Source of the DNA: Legionellales bacterium
Lineage (GTDB): Bacteria; Pseudomonadota; Gammaproteobacteria; Legionellales; Legionellaceae
DNA: 14,229 nucleotides
Assembly (NCBI GenBank): GCA_003489505.1
Contig: DNMA01000052.1
Location: 1-14,229 of the forward strand
Direction of reading: 5' to 3'
Shown: in pieces, positions 6,842 to 14,208 of the stretch
Position numbering within the stretch: position 1 is the first letter of the stretch
Layout: each line of letters starts with the position of its first letter
Made by a program: the position numbers and the translations under genes
Notes under the pieces: generated by a model
The model's input: only the letters and a program-made list of their open reading frames with translations
Told to the model about the DNA's origin: nothing
Database searches by the model: none

Positions 6842-7499
6842 TTTTTTGCCATGCGGAAGGTGTGCCAATGTCTTGCCAAAGGCCTTGGTATATCTCCCCT
6901 GTTAATTGCCCAGCTTGAGCTTGAGTAAAAAGCCAATTTCGAATGCTATATCTTCCTTTAGGTAAATCTTGTAATGCTGCTAATTGGTAAAAACCAATGC
7001 CAGAAAAAATCAAGTCTTTTGAATGAACATGAATTTGATGGGTTTGGGGGTCTAGGCCAAAATTACCTGGTGGAAGATCTTTTTGAGTTGGGATTAATAC
7101 CAAATGAGCATGAGCATTAGGGGATAATTCAAAATTGGGATTGGCTTGGTAGTCGGTATAAATGTCTGCATTGATGGTGAGTAATACCTCATGTTTTGGA
7201 TGCAAACATTCTTTTAAAAAGGCTAGCGTCCCGCCTGTTTCAAGAGCGCCTGGTGGCTCTGGAAGATATTCAATATGTAAACCAAAACTTTGCCCATTAC
7301 CAAAATATTGGCGGATTTTATAACCTAAATACGCATGATTGATAATAATATGTTCAATACCACAGGCTTTTAGGTTTTGGATGTGGAAAGCAAGTAAAGG
7401 CTCATTCCCTACCATTAGCATGGGTTTGGGGGTGTCTTTAGTATAGGGCATGAGGCGTTCCCCTCGCCCTGCAGCAAAAATGAGCGCAGTTTTAATCAT
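6816..7499 (-). CDS. murU: N-acetylmuramate alpha-1-phosphate uridylyltransferase MurU
   Basis: MurU transfers UMP from UTP to MurNAc-alpha-1-phosphate, giving UDP-MurNAc in the peptidoglycan recycling shortcut that bypasses de novo MurA/MurB synthesis. The 227 residues form a single nucleotidyltransferase fold of typical MurU length. The N-terminal GRGERLMPYTKDTPKPM loop (residues 11-27) binds the nucleotide, LETGG (86-90) contacts base/sugar, and NADIYTD (110-116) carries the metal-binding Asp112. Longer glucose-1-phosphate or mannose-1-phosphate uridylyltransferases share the fold, but the size and the upstream amgK make MurU the best call. The ATG overlaps the amgK end by 8 bases and its ribosome site is poor, which suggests translational coupling. 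The 3' end overlaps the convergent orphan gene. Confidence 0.92.
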   Translation of the reverse strand: MIKTALIFAAGRGERLMPYTKDTPKPMLMVGNEPLLAFHIQNLKACGIEHIIINHAYLGYKIRQYFGNGQSFGLHIEYLPEPPGALETGGTLAFLKECLHPKHEVLLTINADIYTDYQANPNFELSPNAHAHLVLIPTQKDLPPGNFGLDPQTHQIHVHSKDLIFSGIGFYQLAALQDLPKGRYSIRNWLFTQAQAGQLTGEIYQGLWQDIGTPSAWQKTKLLLAQR

Positions 7500-8508
7500 C
7501 TTTTGCAGCTTTTTTTAGAAATACAGGTTCAACAGACTCTTTCATAAACTGATAAAAGTCTTTAAATTGCGGTAAAGCTTCTAGAGCTTGAAGAGTATAA
7601 TTCCACACACGGGGTAAGTCATCCAAAAAACCAGGCTTGTGATCGCGATAATAAATTCTTGCGAAAATCCCTAAAACTTTAATATGTCGTTGTAAGCCAC
7701 AAATTTGGAACTCATTCCAAAATGATTCTATTTGTTCTGCTTGGCCTAATTGTTCCAGAAAATATTGGCAGTATTTTTTTTGTAAATTTGGATCCCAGAC
7801 AATATAGCAGTCTTTGAGCAATGAAACGACATCATATGCTCTAGGACCATACATCGCATCTTGAAAATCAATTACGCCAAGTAATTGATTTGGCATCACC
7901 ATTAAGTTTCTAGAATGATAGTCGCGATGAATGAGTGTTTGTGGAAATGATTCAATAGTTTCTAATAACTTTTTAAAGGTCTCTTGAATAAGCTTTTGAC
8001 TAGACTCATCCAATTGCATTTCTAAATGAGTTTCTAAAAACCAATCGATAAAAAGTTGTACTTCTGTTGACATGTGTTGGTAGTTAAAAGCCGGTAGACT
8101 TTTTTTAATATCAATTTGTAGTGCATTTTTTTGTAAAGTCGCTAAGGTATCAAGAGCTGAGCGATAAAATACATCAACATTTTCAGCATTGAGAATATCA
8201 AGCAATTGAATTTCACCTAAATCTTCTAATAATAGATATCCATTTTGGTGATTTATATGATAGATTTTGGGGACGCGCACTTGTAAGGATTCCAGTAGTT
8301 TCCCGACATAAATAAACTGATCGGTTTTTTCTGCAGCATTTTTTGCATCCATCAAAATCAGTTGAGTAGGGGGTAGATTTGGAAATTCTCCCAGTACACG
8401 ATAATATTTTCGTAAGCTTGCATCACCTTTTAAAGGTTCGATATGATGAACATGCAGATGACAATCGTTAGTTAACCATTGATGGAGTAGGTCTTGATGA
8501 TTAAGCAT
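7492..8508 (-). CDS. amgK: N-acetylmuramate/N-acetylglucosamine anomeric kinase AmgK
   Basis: AmgK phosphorylates MurNAc (and GlcNAc) at the anomeric carbon with ATP, supplying MurU. It belongs to the aminoglycoside-phosphotransferase fold. The catalytic loop IHRDYHSRN carries Asp and Asn at the usual spacing, and VIDFQDA supplies the metal-binding Asp. The N-lobe has GDASLRKYYRV as a nucleotide loop. The ATG at 8508 (338 residues) is chosen over the upstream in-frame TTG at 8550, because AAGGA sits 7 bases before it and the 14 extra residues (FFNEMNIFRKDYS region) look like leader sequence. It is first in a two-gene operon with murU (8-base overlap) and divergent from lptD. In other bacteria this pathway underlies intrinsic fosfomycin tolerance; that trait is not shown here. 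Confidence 0.93.
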   Translation of the reverse strand: MLNHQDLLHQWLTNDCHLHVHHIEPLKGDASLRKYYRVLGEFPNLPPTQLILMDAKNAAEKTDQFIYVGKLLESLQVRVPKIYHINHQNGYLLLEDLGEIQLLDILNAENVDVFYRSALDTLATLQKNALQIDIKKSLPAFNYQHMSTEVQLFIDWFLETHLEMQLDESSQKLIQETFKKLLETIESFPQTLIHRDYHSRNLMVMPNQLLGVIDFQDAMYGPRAYDVVSLLKDCYIVWDPNLQKKYCQYFLEQLGQAEQIESFWNEFQICGLQRHIKVLGIFARIYYRDHKPGFLDDLPRVWNYTLQALEALPQFKDFYQFMKESVEPVFLKKAAKDD

Positions 8509-8551
8509 GCTATAATCCTTGCGAAAAATATTCATTTCATTAAAAAACAAT

Positions 8552-8580
8552 ATTATATCCTAATAGGAATGATGTGATAA
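8552..8580 (-). promoter_or_regulatory. Promoter of the amgK-murU operon
   Basis: On the minus strand TTATCA (8580-8575) and a perfect TATAAT (8557-8552) are 17 bases apart, placing the start of transcription near 8545 and giving a short leader before the ATG at 8508. The -35 box overlaps the first codons of lptD, so the divergent genes share the control region. Confidence 0.6.
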
Positions 8581-11093
8581 TAATAAAGCAACATAAAAAA
8601 TTAATTATTTTTAGCATAGTAATTTTCTTTTTACTCTATGCAGTGTCTTGGGCTTCAAAATATGAAGCTGAGCCTGTTGCTGCATGTATATCTCCAGCAT
8701 TACAAGCAAAATTTAGTCAATTAAATATGAGTTCTTTTGAGATATCTCAAAGATTATCCTGGAATGTGGCTGCGGGAACTTGTTGTAATGGTTTTTTTAG
8801 CCCTGAGCCCCTGGAAGAAACCCTGCCGCCTGATCAAATTAAATTAAAAGCTGACCAAGTGGAGTTAACGGAGGGTGGATGTTCACGGTTACAAGGCAAT
8901 ATCTCTGTCCAGCAAAATCAACATTTGCTGCAGGCCAATACAGCTTATATCCATCGTAATGCCAAAACAGGACAAATTGAAAGAATTGAGCTTTTAGATC
9001 ATATTCAGATTCGAGAACCTGGGAAAAAAATTGTAGCCGATTATGCTATTTATGACCCCATTCATGAAAAAGGGGTTGCTTGGAATGGTGCATATAAAAT
9101 TGATTTAAATCGAGCGCACTCCATTTTACCGGGATGGGGGCAGGCCAAAAAAATTCAAAGAACCTCTGAAGGTTTTATTTATTTAGATGATGCAAGTTTT
9201 TCGACTTGCTCTCCCTTATCGACATCCTGGAGGATTGTAGCTAAAAAATTAGAACTGAATCCGAAAACCCAAAAAGGCATTGCAAAACATACCACTTTTC
9301 GGGTATTCGATAAGCCTGTGATGTATCTACCTTACTTAAGCTTTCCTATTTCTGGAAAAAGACAATCCGGGTTTTTAACCCCAACAATTGGTTTTACCAA
9401 TATTGGTGGTTATAACATTTCTATGCCTTATTATTGGAATATTGCACCAAACTATGATGCCACCATCGTCCCACAAATTTACACTTTACGTGGCTTAATG
9501 ATGGGTAGTGAATTTCGCTACTTATTACCCGGCACATCTGGACAAATGATGGGTAGTTTTTTACCTAATGACCAAATGTTTGCAAAATTTTTAACTTCAA
9601 ATGAAGCGCTTTATCCTCAATTAGCAAATTTATCAAAAAATCGTTGGTCGTTTATCTGGCGAAATCAATCTGAATTACCCTTGGGTGTGGGGATGAATGT
9701 TGATTATCAAAAAGTATCAGATGATTACTATTTTCAGGATTTTAGTAATAATCTATCCGTGATGACCCAAAACCAAATTTTAAGACAAGGTGAGCTGAAT
9801 TATCAAACCGAACATTGGTATTTGCGCGGCATGCTTCAAAGTTATCAAACCTTACAGCCAATTAACCAATCTTTTGTTACGCAATTGTATGCCAGACAGC
9901 CGCAGATTATGGCTCAAGGTCAATATGACCATGTCTTAGGCGGTGATTTCAACATGAATTTACAATATGACCAATTTCAGTGGATTGGCGCTCAATTAGC
10001 ACCCCAAGGGCCGCGGTTTCATTTGAATCCTAATTATACTTATCCAATTAAGACCAGTTGGGGTTATGTAAAACCAGGAATTGAAATTTTAAATAATTTT
10101 TATCAGTTGGATAATGTATTACCTTATGGAAGCAGTCATTATTCGGTTGCGATTCCTCGTTATAGCATGGATTCAGGTTTGTATTTTGATAAATATGCTT
10201 CTGTATTTGGTAATATTTGGCAACAGACGGTAGAGCCGAGATTGTATTATTTGTATGTTCCCTATCAAAACCAAACACAAGTGCCAGCTTTTGAATCTGC
10301 CTATATGATTTTTAATACTGACCAAGTCTTTCGTTCTAATCGTTTTTCAGGCTTTGATAGAATTGGAGATACCAACCAGTTATCTTATTCCTTGACCTCT
10401 AGATGGATAAATCCCAATACAGGATTAGAAAAAGTAGCTTTAACTGTTGGTCAAATTGGTTATTTTCAGCCAAGAAAATTAGGCCTTTGTTATTCAGCAG
10501 ATGGTCAAAATTGTGTGGATAATCCGATTTCATTGGGATACCTATCGCCTAATTCATCTTTTTCACCGGTTGCTTCACGTCTTGTTTATACGTTAACGCC
10601 CAATGTATCTGTGATTGGGAATTATTCTTATGATGGCTATACCAATAGTACCAATAATGGTGATATCAATGTTCATTTCCAACCGGCACCAGAAAAAATT
10701 ATTCATTTAGGTTATAGTTTCTTAGTCAATGGTAACGTGATATCGGGTTTAAATGCCCCCCTAGATCAGCAGGCGTTAAATCAGGTATCTGCCGGATATG
10801 CTTGGCCTTTGACTGAAAAATGGAGTACGCTTGCTATTTATAGTTACAATATTAGTAATAGTTATGAAATGTTAAGCTTTGGTGGAATTCAATATGATAG
10901 TTGTTGTTGGGCGTTTCGTTTTATGGGGGGGCGAGTTTTCCAAAGTTTAGAGCCGCAAACGCTTACACCACAATATAATAATAATATTTATTTTCAAGTA
11001 CTCCTAAAAGGTATTGGTTCTGCAGCAAATAGTGATCCTGCAGCAACTATTCAAACTTATTTGCCAGGGTTGTATAATATTTTTAAACATTAA
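8574..11093 (+). CDS. lptD: LPS-assembly outer membrane protein LptD
   Basis: LptD, with the lipoprotein LptE, forms the outer-membrane translocon that inserts LPS into the outer leaflet. It is 839 residues long. A hydrophobic segment (residues 10-27) is the signal sequence. An OstA/LptA-like jellyroll follows (about 85-215, with LKADQVEL and LQGNISV), then a large beta-barrel with the conserved YLPYLSFPISGKRQSGFL strand. The disulphide cysteines are recognisable: Cys212 (STCSPLS) and the adjacent pair Cys777-Cys778 match the inter-domain disulphide pattern of Escherichia coli LptD. The N-terminal partner is probably Cys70 or Cys71 (TCCNGFF). Cys38 and Cys103 are additional. The GTG start is set by AGGA 5 bases upstream. 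It leads the lptD-surA-pdxA-folA operon. A G7 run near the 3' end (10925-10931) is in frame. Confidence 0.96.
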   Translation: MIIIKQHKKLIIFSIVIFFLLYAVSWASKYEAEPVAACISPALQAKFSQLNMSSFEISQRLSWNVAAGTCCNGFFSPEPLEETLPPDQIKLKADQVELTEGGCSRLQGNISVQQNQHLLQANTAYIHRNAKTGQIERIELLDHIQIREPGKKIVADYAIYDPIHEKGVAWNGAYKIDLNRAHSILPGWGQAKKIQRTSEGFIYLDDASFSTCSPLSTSWRIVAKKLELNPKTQKGIAKHTTFRVFDKPVMYLPYLSFPISGKRQSGFLTPTIGFTNIGGYNISMPYYWNIAPNYDATIVPQIYTLRGLMMGSEFRYLLPGTSGQMMGSFLPNDQMFAKFLTSNEALYPQLANLSKNRWSFIWRNQSELPLGVGMNVDYQKVSDDYYFQDFSNNLSVMTQNQILRQGELNYQTEHWYLRGMLQSYQTLQPINQSFVTQLYARQPQIMAQGQYDHVLGGDFNMNLQYDQFQWIGAQLAPQGPRFHLNPNYTYPIKTSWGYVKPGIEILNNFYQLDNVLPYGSSHYSVAIPRYSMDSGLYFDKYASVFGNIWQQTVEPRLYYLYVPYQNQTQVPAFESAYMIFNTDQVFRSNRFSGFDRIGDTNQLSYSLTSRWINPNTGLEKVALTVGQIGYFQPRKLGLCYSADGQNCVDNPISLGYLSPNSSFSPVASRLVYTLTPNVSVIGNYSYDGYTNSTNNGDINVHFQPAPEKIIHLGYSFLVNGNVISGLNAPLDQQALNQVSAGYAWPLTEKWSTLAIYSYNISNSYEMLSFGGIQYDSCCWAFRFMGGRVFQSLEPQTLTPQYNNNIYFQVLLKGIGSAANSDPAATIQTYLPGLYNIFKH

Positions 11094-11114
11094 ATTCAAT
11101 AGAGGTTCTAAATA

Positions 11115-12398
11115 ATGAAGAGGTTTAATTTATTCGTGTCTTGTTTGTTGTGGAGCTCTATTGGTTTAACACAACCTTTAGATGCTGCTGTTGCCGAAGT
11201 CAATGATACGATTATTACTAAAAGTGAATTAGACAAACATTTTAAAGATACCAAATTACAATTAATGGCAACTCATCAAGCGATGCCAAATGACGACGTA
11301 TTAAGAAAAAAAGTTCTTGAACATTTAATTGATGTATATCTTCAGCTTCAAGTTGCTAAAAATAACAATATTGCTTTAGATGACGATGAGCTAGATGATA
11401 TTATGCGTAATATTGCAATCCAAAATAAATTAACCATGGATCAATTGAAGGAAGAGTTAGTCAAGCACGGAATGAATTGGGATTCTTATCGTGAAAATTT
11501 AAAAAAAGAAGTCCTTTTAACTCGAACCCAACAACAAGCAGTCGGACGAGAAGTTCATGTATCTGACAGACAAGTTGAGGATTATTTAGCTGATGCAATT
11601 GATGATGAAATCAATCAAAAAATATTTCATCTTCAAAACATCGTAGTGCCTGTTTCAGAAACCCCCTCTGCACAAGAAGTTGCTGATGCAAAAAATAAAG
11701 CTTTAAAATTATTAGATTTGGTGAAAAAAGGGCAAGACTTTAGTCAATTAGCTATTACTGAGTCGAGTGATGAATATGCACTAGATGGTGGGGATTTAGG
11801 TGAAAGACATCTAGCAGAATTACCTGATATTTTTGCTAATGTGGTCGTCAAAATGCAAGCCAACCAAGTTCAAGGGCCAATTCGAACGCCTAATGGCTGG
11901 CAGTTAATTAAATTGGTGGGTGTCAATGAAGATGCTTTACATCATCAAATTACTAAAACTCATGTGAAACATATTTTAATTAAACCTGGTCCACAAATGA
12001 CAGAAGTTGAAGCCGAGCGTTTTATCAATAATCTTTCCAGACAGATTAAATCAGGTAAATCATTTGATATTTTAGCCAAACAATATTCTGTAGATGCAGC
12101 CACTGCCATTAAAGGTGGTGATATGGGATGGGTGGTCTCGAATGAATTAGTGCCCCAATTTGCCGAAGTGATGGAGAAATTAAAAATTGGACAAATCAGT
12201 GAGCCTGTAAAATCACCATTTGGTTGGCACATTATCCAAGTAGTTGAGCGAAAAGTTGAAGATGATTCAAAAGCCTATCAAAGGCAAAAAGTTCGTGCCA
12301 TGTTGCAACAGAAAAAATTTCAACAAGCGGTACAAGTTTGGCAACAGCATCTAAGAGCCCAAGCTTTTATCAATGTAATCGATAAAAGTTTAGCCTAA
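11115..12398 (+). CDS. surA: Periplasmic chaperone and peptidyl-prolyl isomerase SurA
   Basis: SurA escorts unfolded outer-membrane proteins, LptD among them, through the periplasm to the BAM complex. The 427 residues match the family. A signal peptide covers about residues 1-25 (cleavage near LDAA). The SurA N-terminal chaperone domain follows (about 26-165, starting VAEVNDTIITKSELD). Two parvulin rotamase domains come next: domain 1 about 172-270 (HLQNIVV to GWQLIKL) and domain 2 about 282-380 (KHILIKP, DMGWV, PFGWHIIQV). A short C-terminal helix closes the chain. GAGG lies 10 bases before the ATG, 21 bases after lptD. Its stop shares one base with the start of pdxA (TAATG), implying coupled translation. 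Confidence 0.97.
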   Translation: MKRFNLFVSCLLWSSIGLTQPLDAAVAEVNDTIITKSELDKHFKDTKLQLMATHQAMPNDDVLRKKVLEHLIDVYLQLQVAKNNNIALDDDELDDIMRNIAIQNKLTMDQLKEELVKHGMNWDSYRENLKKEVLLTRTQQQAVGREVHVSDRQVEDYLADAIDDEINQKIFHLQNIVVPVSETPSAQEVADAKNKALKLLDLVKKGQDFSQLAITESSDEYALDGGDLGERHLAELPDIFANVVVKMQANQVQGPIRTPNGWQLIKLVGVNEDALHHQITKTHVKHILIKPGPQMTEVEAERFINNLSRQIKSGKSFDILAKQYSVDAATAIKGGDMGWVVSNELVPQFAEVMEKLKIGQISEPVKSPFGWHIIQVVERKVEDDSKAYQRQKVRAMLQQKKFQQAVQVWQQHLRAQAFINVIDKSLA

Positions 12399-13360
12399 TG
12401 AACAAACCTATTCTAGTGACAACGGGTGAGCCGGCAGGGATTGGGCCAGATATTTGTATTATGGTTGCAAAACATATGGATAATCTGGTCTTTGTCGGTG
12501 ATACGTCTGTACTTCAGGCTCGCGCAAAACTACTTGGAGAAACATTAGAGTTCTTAAACTATGAACCCAATTGTTTAGTCAAGGCAGGACAAATGATGGT
12601 TTATCATATTCCATGCCAAGAAACAGTAATACCCGGTACTTTAAATCCTAAAAATGCCAAAGCTGTTTTAGAGATGTTAGAGTGGTCTTGTTTAAAGGTT
12701 TTGCAAGGTGAGTTTTGCGCTCTGGTGACCGCCCCTGTGAATAAAGCACAAGTTCAACATGCTGATTCGAATTTTTTGGGTCACACTGAATATTTCCAAA
12801 AATTATGTCACTCTCCTCAAGTGGTGATGATGTTATCGGATGAACATTTTCGAGTTGCATTAATCACAACCCATATTCCATTAAAAGACGTTGCAAAGTC
12901 GATTACTCAAGAACGTATTATTTCAGTTGTTCAAACCATTCACCAAGGCTTGGAAAAAGACTGGGGACTTAAACAACCCAAAATCGCTATTGCAGGTCTT
13001 AATCCTCATGCTGGAGAAGATGGTGCTTTAGGCCGAGAGGAAATAGAAGTGATTATGCCAGCTGTAGACATCTTGAAACAACAAGGTATTGATATTCATG
13101 GTCCCTTATCAGCAGATACCATGTTTTTACATAAAGACTACGATGTGTTTGTAGCGATGTATCATGATCAGGGTTTAAGTGTTTTAAAATATGCAACCTT
13201 TGGAAAAGCAGCCAACATTAGTATGGGGTTACCTATTATAAGAACATCTGTTGACCATGGAACAGCACTAGATTTAGCGGGTAGTCATTTGGCCAAACCT
13301 GATAGTATGATGACTGCGATTAATATGGCAAAAATGATTGCCTCACATCGAGGAGCATAA
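12398..13360 (+). CDS. pdxA: 4-hydroxythreonine-4-phosphate dehydrogenase PdxA
   Basis: PdxA oxidises 4-phosphohydroxy-L-threonine with NAD(P); the product spontaneously loses CO2 and feeds PdxJ in pyridoxal-5'-phosphate synthesis. The 320 residues match the family. The opening TTGEPAGIGPD is the N-terminal signature. VTAPVNKAQV and FLGHTEY line the substrate pocket. The divalent-metal histidines are His159 (TTHIPLK), His204 (LNPHAGE) and His256 (MYHDQG). GREE and GPLSADTMF are also conserved. It begins on the last base of the surA stop codon and ends two bases before folA, so it has no promoter of its own. In Escherichia coli the next gene is rsmA; here it is folA. Confidence 0.97.
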   Translation: MNKPILVTTGEPAGIGPDICIMVAKHMDNLVFVGDTSVLQARAKLLGETLEFLNYEPNCLVKAGQMMVYHIPCQETVIPGTLNPKNAKAVLEMLEWSCLKVLQGEFCALVTAPVNKAQVQHADSNFLGHTEYFQKLCHSPQVVMMLSDEHFRVALITTHIPLKDVAKSITQERIISVVQTIHQGLEKDWGLKQPKIAIAGLNPHAGEDGALGREEIEVIMPAVDILKQQGIDIHGPLSADTMFLHKDYDVFVAMYHDQGLSVLKYATFGKAANISMGLPIIRTSVDHGTALDLAGSHLAKPDSMMTAINMAKMIASHRGA

Positions 13361-13362
13361 AA

Positions 13363-13857
13363 ATGAATCTGACTTTAATTGCAGCTGTCGATAAAAATTA
13401 TGGTATTGGTTATCAAGGTCAATTGCTTTGGCACCTCCCGGCAGACATGGCTTTTTTTAGGAAGAAAACATTAGGACACATGGTTTTAATGGGAAGAAAA
13501 ACCTTTGACTCAATTGGCAGACCATTAAAAGATAGGGAAAATATGGTTATCACTCATCAACCCATAGAAATTCCTGGTGTAAAGATTGTTCATCACTTAG
13601 AAGAGTTGGCGAATCAACAAGAAGAAGTCATGGTATTAGGAGGGGGTGAAATATATCAACTTTGTTTACCCTACGCTAAGCGTATTATCTTAACAGAAGT
13701 AGATGCTCAATTAACTGCTGATGCATTCTTTCCTAAATTTGATAAAAACCAATTTCAGTGTGTATCAGAAGACTATTATCCGGCTGATGAAAAAAATATC
13801 TATAATATGTCATTCAAAGAGTATATCCGTAACGCCAATGAATCAGTCTATTCCTAA
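13363..13857 (+). CDS. folA: Dihydrofolate reductase
   Basis: It reduces dihydrofolate to tetrahydrofolate with NADPH, the target of trimethoprim. The 164 residues match chromosomal FolA. The active-site Asp28 lies in WHLPADMAFF, just after the Met20-type loop (GIGYQGQLLW). VLMGRKTFDSIGRPL carries the NADPH-binding and folate-contact residues, VLGGGEIY (residues 91-98) is the glycine-rich cofactor loop, and Thr111 (ILTEVDA) is the usual folate-contact threonine. AGGAG, 7 bases before the ATG, lies inside the pdxA end. It is the last gene of the operon. No typical intrinsic terminator follows directly. Sequence and context suggest a native housekeeping copy, not an acquired dfr cassette. Confidence 0.96.
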   Translation: MNLTLIAAVDKNYGIGYQGQLLWHLPADMAFFRKKTLGHMVLMGRKTFDSIGRPLKDRENMVITHQPIEIPGVKIVHHLEELANQQEEVMVLGGGEIYQLCLPYAKRIILTEVDAQLTADAFFPKFDKNQFQCVSEDYYPADEKNIYNMSFKEYIRNANESVYS

Positions 13858-13886
13858 ATAGCAAATTGCATAATCATTGCCTCATG

Positions 13887-13984
13887 AAATCTAATCTGTG
13901 GAAATTTTTAAAACCAATCATTTTTAATGAGAAACAAAATATACGGAAGAATAAAATGAAAGGTTGATTGGACTGATTAGATTT
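13887..13984. repeat. Nested inverted repeats, possible structured RNA
   Basis: An outer perfect 10-bp pair (AAATCTAATC at 13887-13896, GATTAGATTT at 13975-13984) encloses a 7-bp pair (CCAATCA at 13914-13920, TGATTGG at 13965-13971). An alternative inner pairing also exists (TCATTTT at 13918-13924, AAAATGA at 13953-13959). The plus strand continues TTGTTT after the outer arm. This could be the folA 3' region, a small RNA or chance in AT-rich DNA. No family is recognised. Confidence 0.35.
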
Positions 13985-14035
13985 TTGTTTAGAATGTCTA
14001 TTTACCCAATGCATGTAAAACATTATCAAAAGATA

Positions 14036-14061
14036 AGGATGATATTATTGAATATCATCCT
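14036..14061. repeat. Perfect 11-bp hairpin, possible terminator
   Basis: AGGATGATATT and AATATCATCCT are fully complementary around a 4-base loop (ATTG). There is no T-run on the plus side (ATAAGAATG follows). On the minus side TATCTTTTG follows, which is only partly terminator-like. It may end folA transcription, insulate the downstream promoter or be a protein-binding palindrome. Confidence 0.5.
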
Positions 14062-14150
14062 ATAAGAATGCAAAAAAAGAACAATATAAAACATATCGAT
14101 CAAAAAGAATATTATATGGTTTTGAACTGCCAGAAAAATAAGAAAAGGTG

Positions 14151-14169
14151 AAAAAAAATCATTTTTTTT
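14151..14169. promoter_or_regulatory. A8/T8 tract, likely UP element
   Basis: Eight A, three bases, then eight T form a perfect short palindrome 11 bases upstream of the -35 box at 14181. Phased A and T tracts in this position typically bind the RNA polymerase alpha C-terminal domain and raise promoter strength, as at rRNA promoters. Confidence 0.5.
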
Positions 14170-14180
14170 GAAAAATAGTG

Positions 14181-14208
14181 TTGACAATAAAGTGAGAAAG
14201 AGTAGAAT
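14181..14208 (+). promoter_or_regulatory. Strong sigma-70 promoter reading out of the window
   Basis: A consensus TTGACA (14181-14186) and TAGAAT (14203-14208) are 16 bases apart, with an AT-rich upstream tract. It is the best promoter in the window. Transcription would start near 14215 and leave the window. Its strength and the UP-like tract suggest a stable RNA (rRNA or tRNA) or a highly expressed gene, but nothing of the transcript can be identified in the 20 bases left. Confidence 0.7.

Larger units (their letters stand above)
13858..14180. other. Noncoding, AT-rich region after folA
   Basis: About 320 bases contain no convincing coding sequence. The contents are nested inverted repeats (13887-13984), a perfect 11-bp hairpin (14036-14061) and A/T tracts ahead of a strong promoter. 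The only longer open frame (minus, 14026-14220) is a low-complexity hydrophobic translation without a ribosome site and is not accepted as a gene. Confidence 0.6.

Noticed and set aside
6820..6850. Intrinsic terminator at the end of the orphan gene (T6 run at 6842-6847)
   Set aside because: The T-run is present, but no stable stem precedes it; AGCGCT is only a short palindrome and is separated from the T-run.
8509..8550. amgK start at the upstream in-frame codon (8550)
   Set aside because: It would lie at or before the predicted transcription start from the TATAAT at 8552-8557; the ATG at 8508 has a clear AAGGA.
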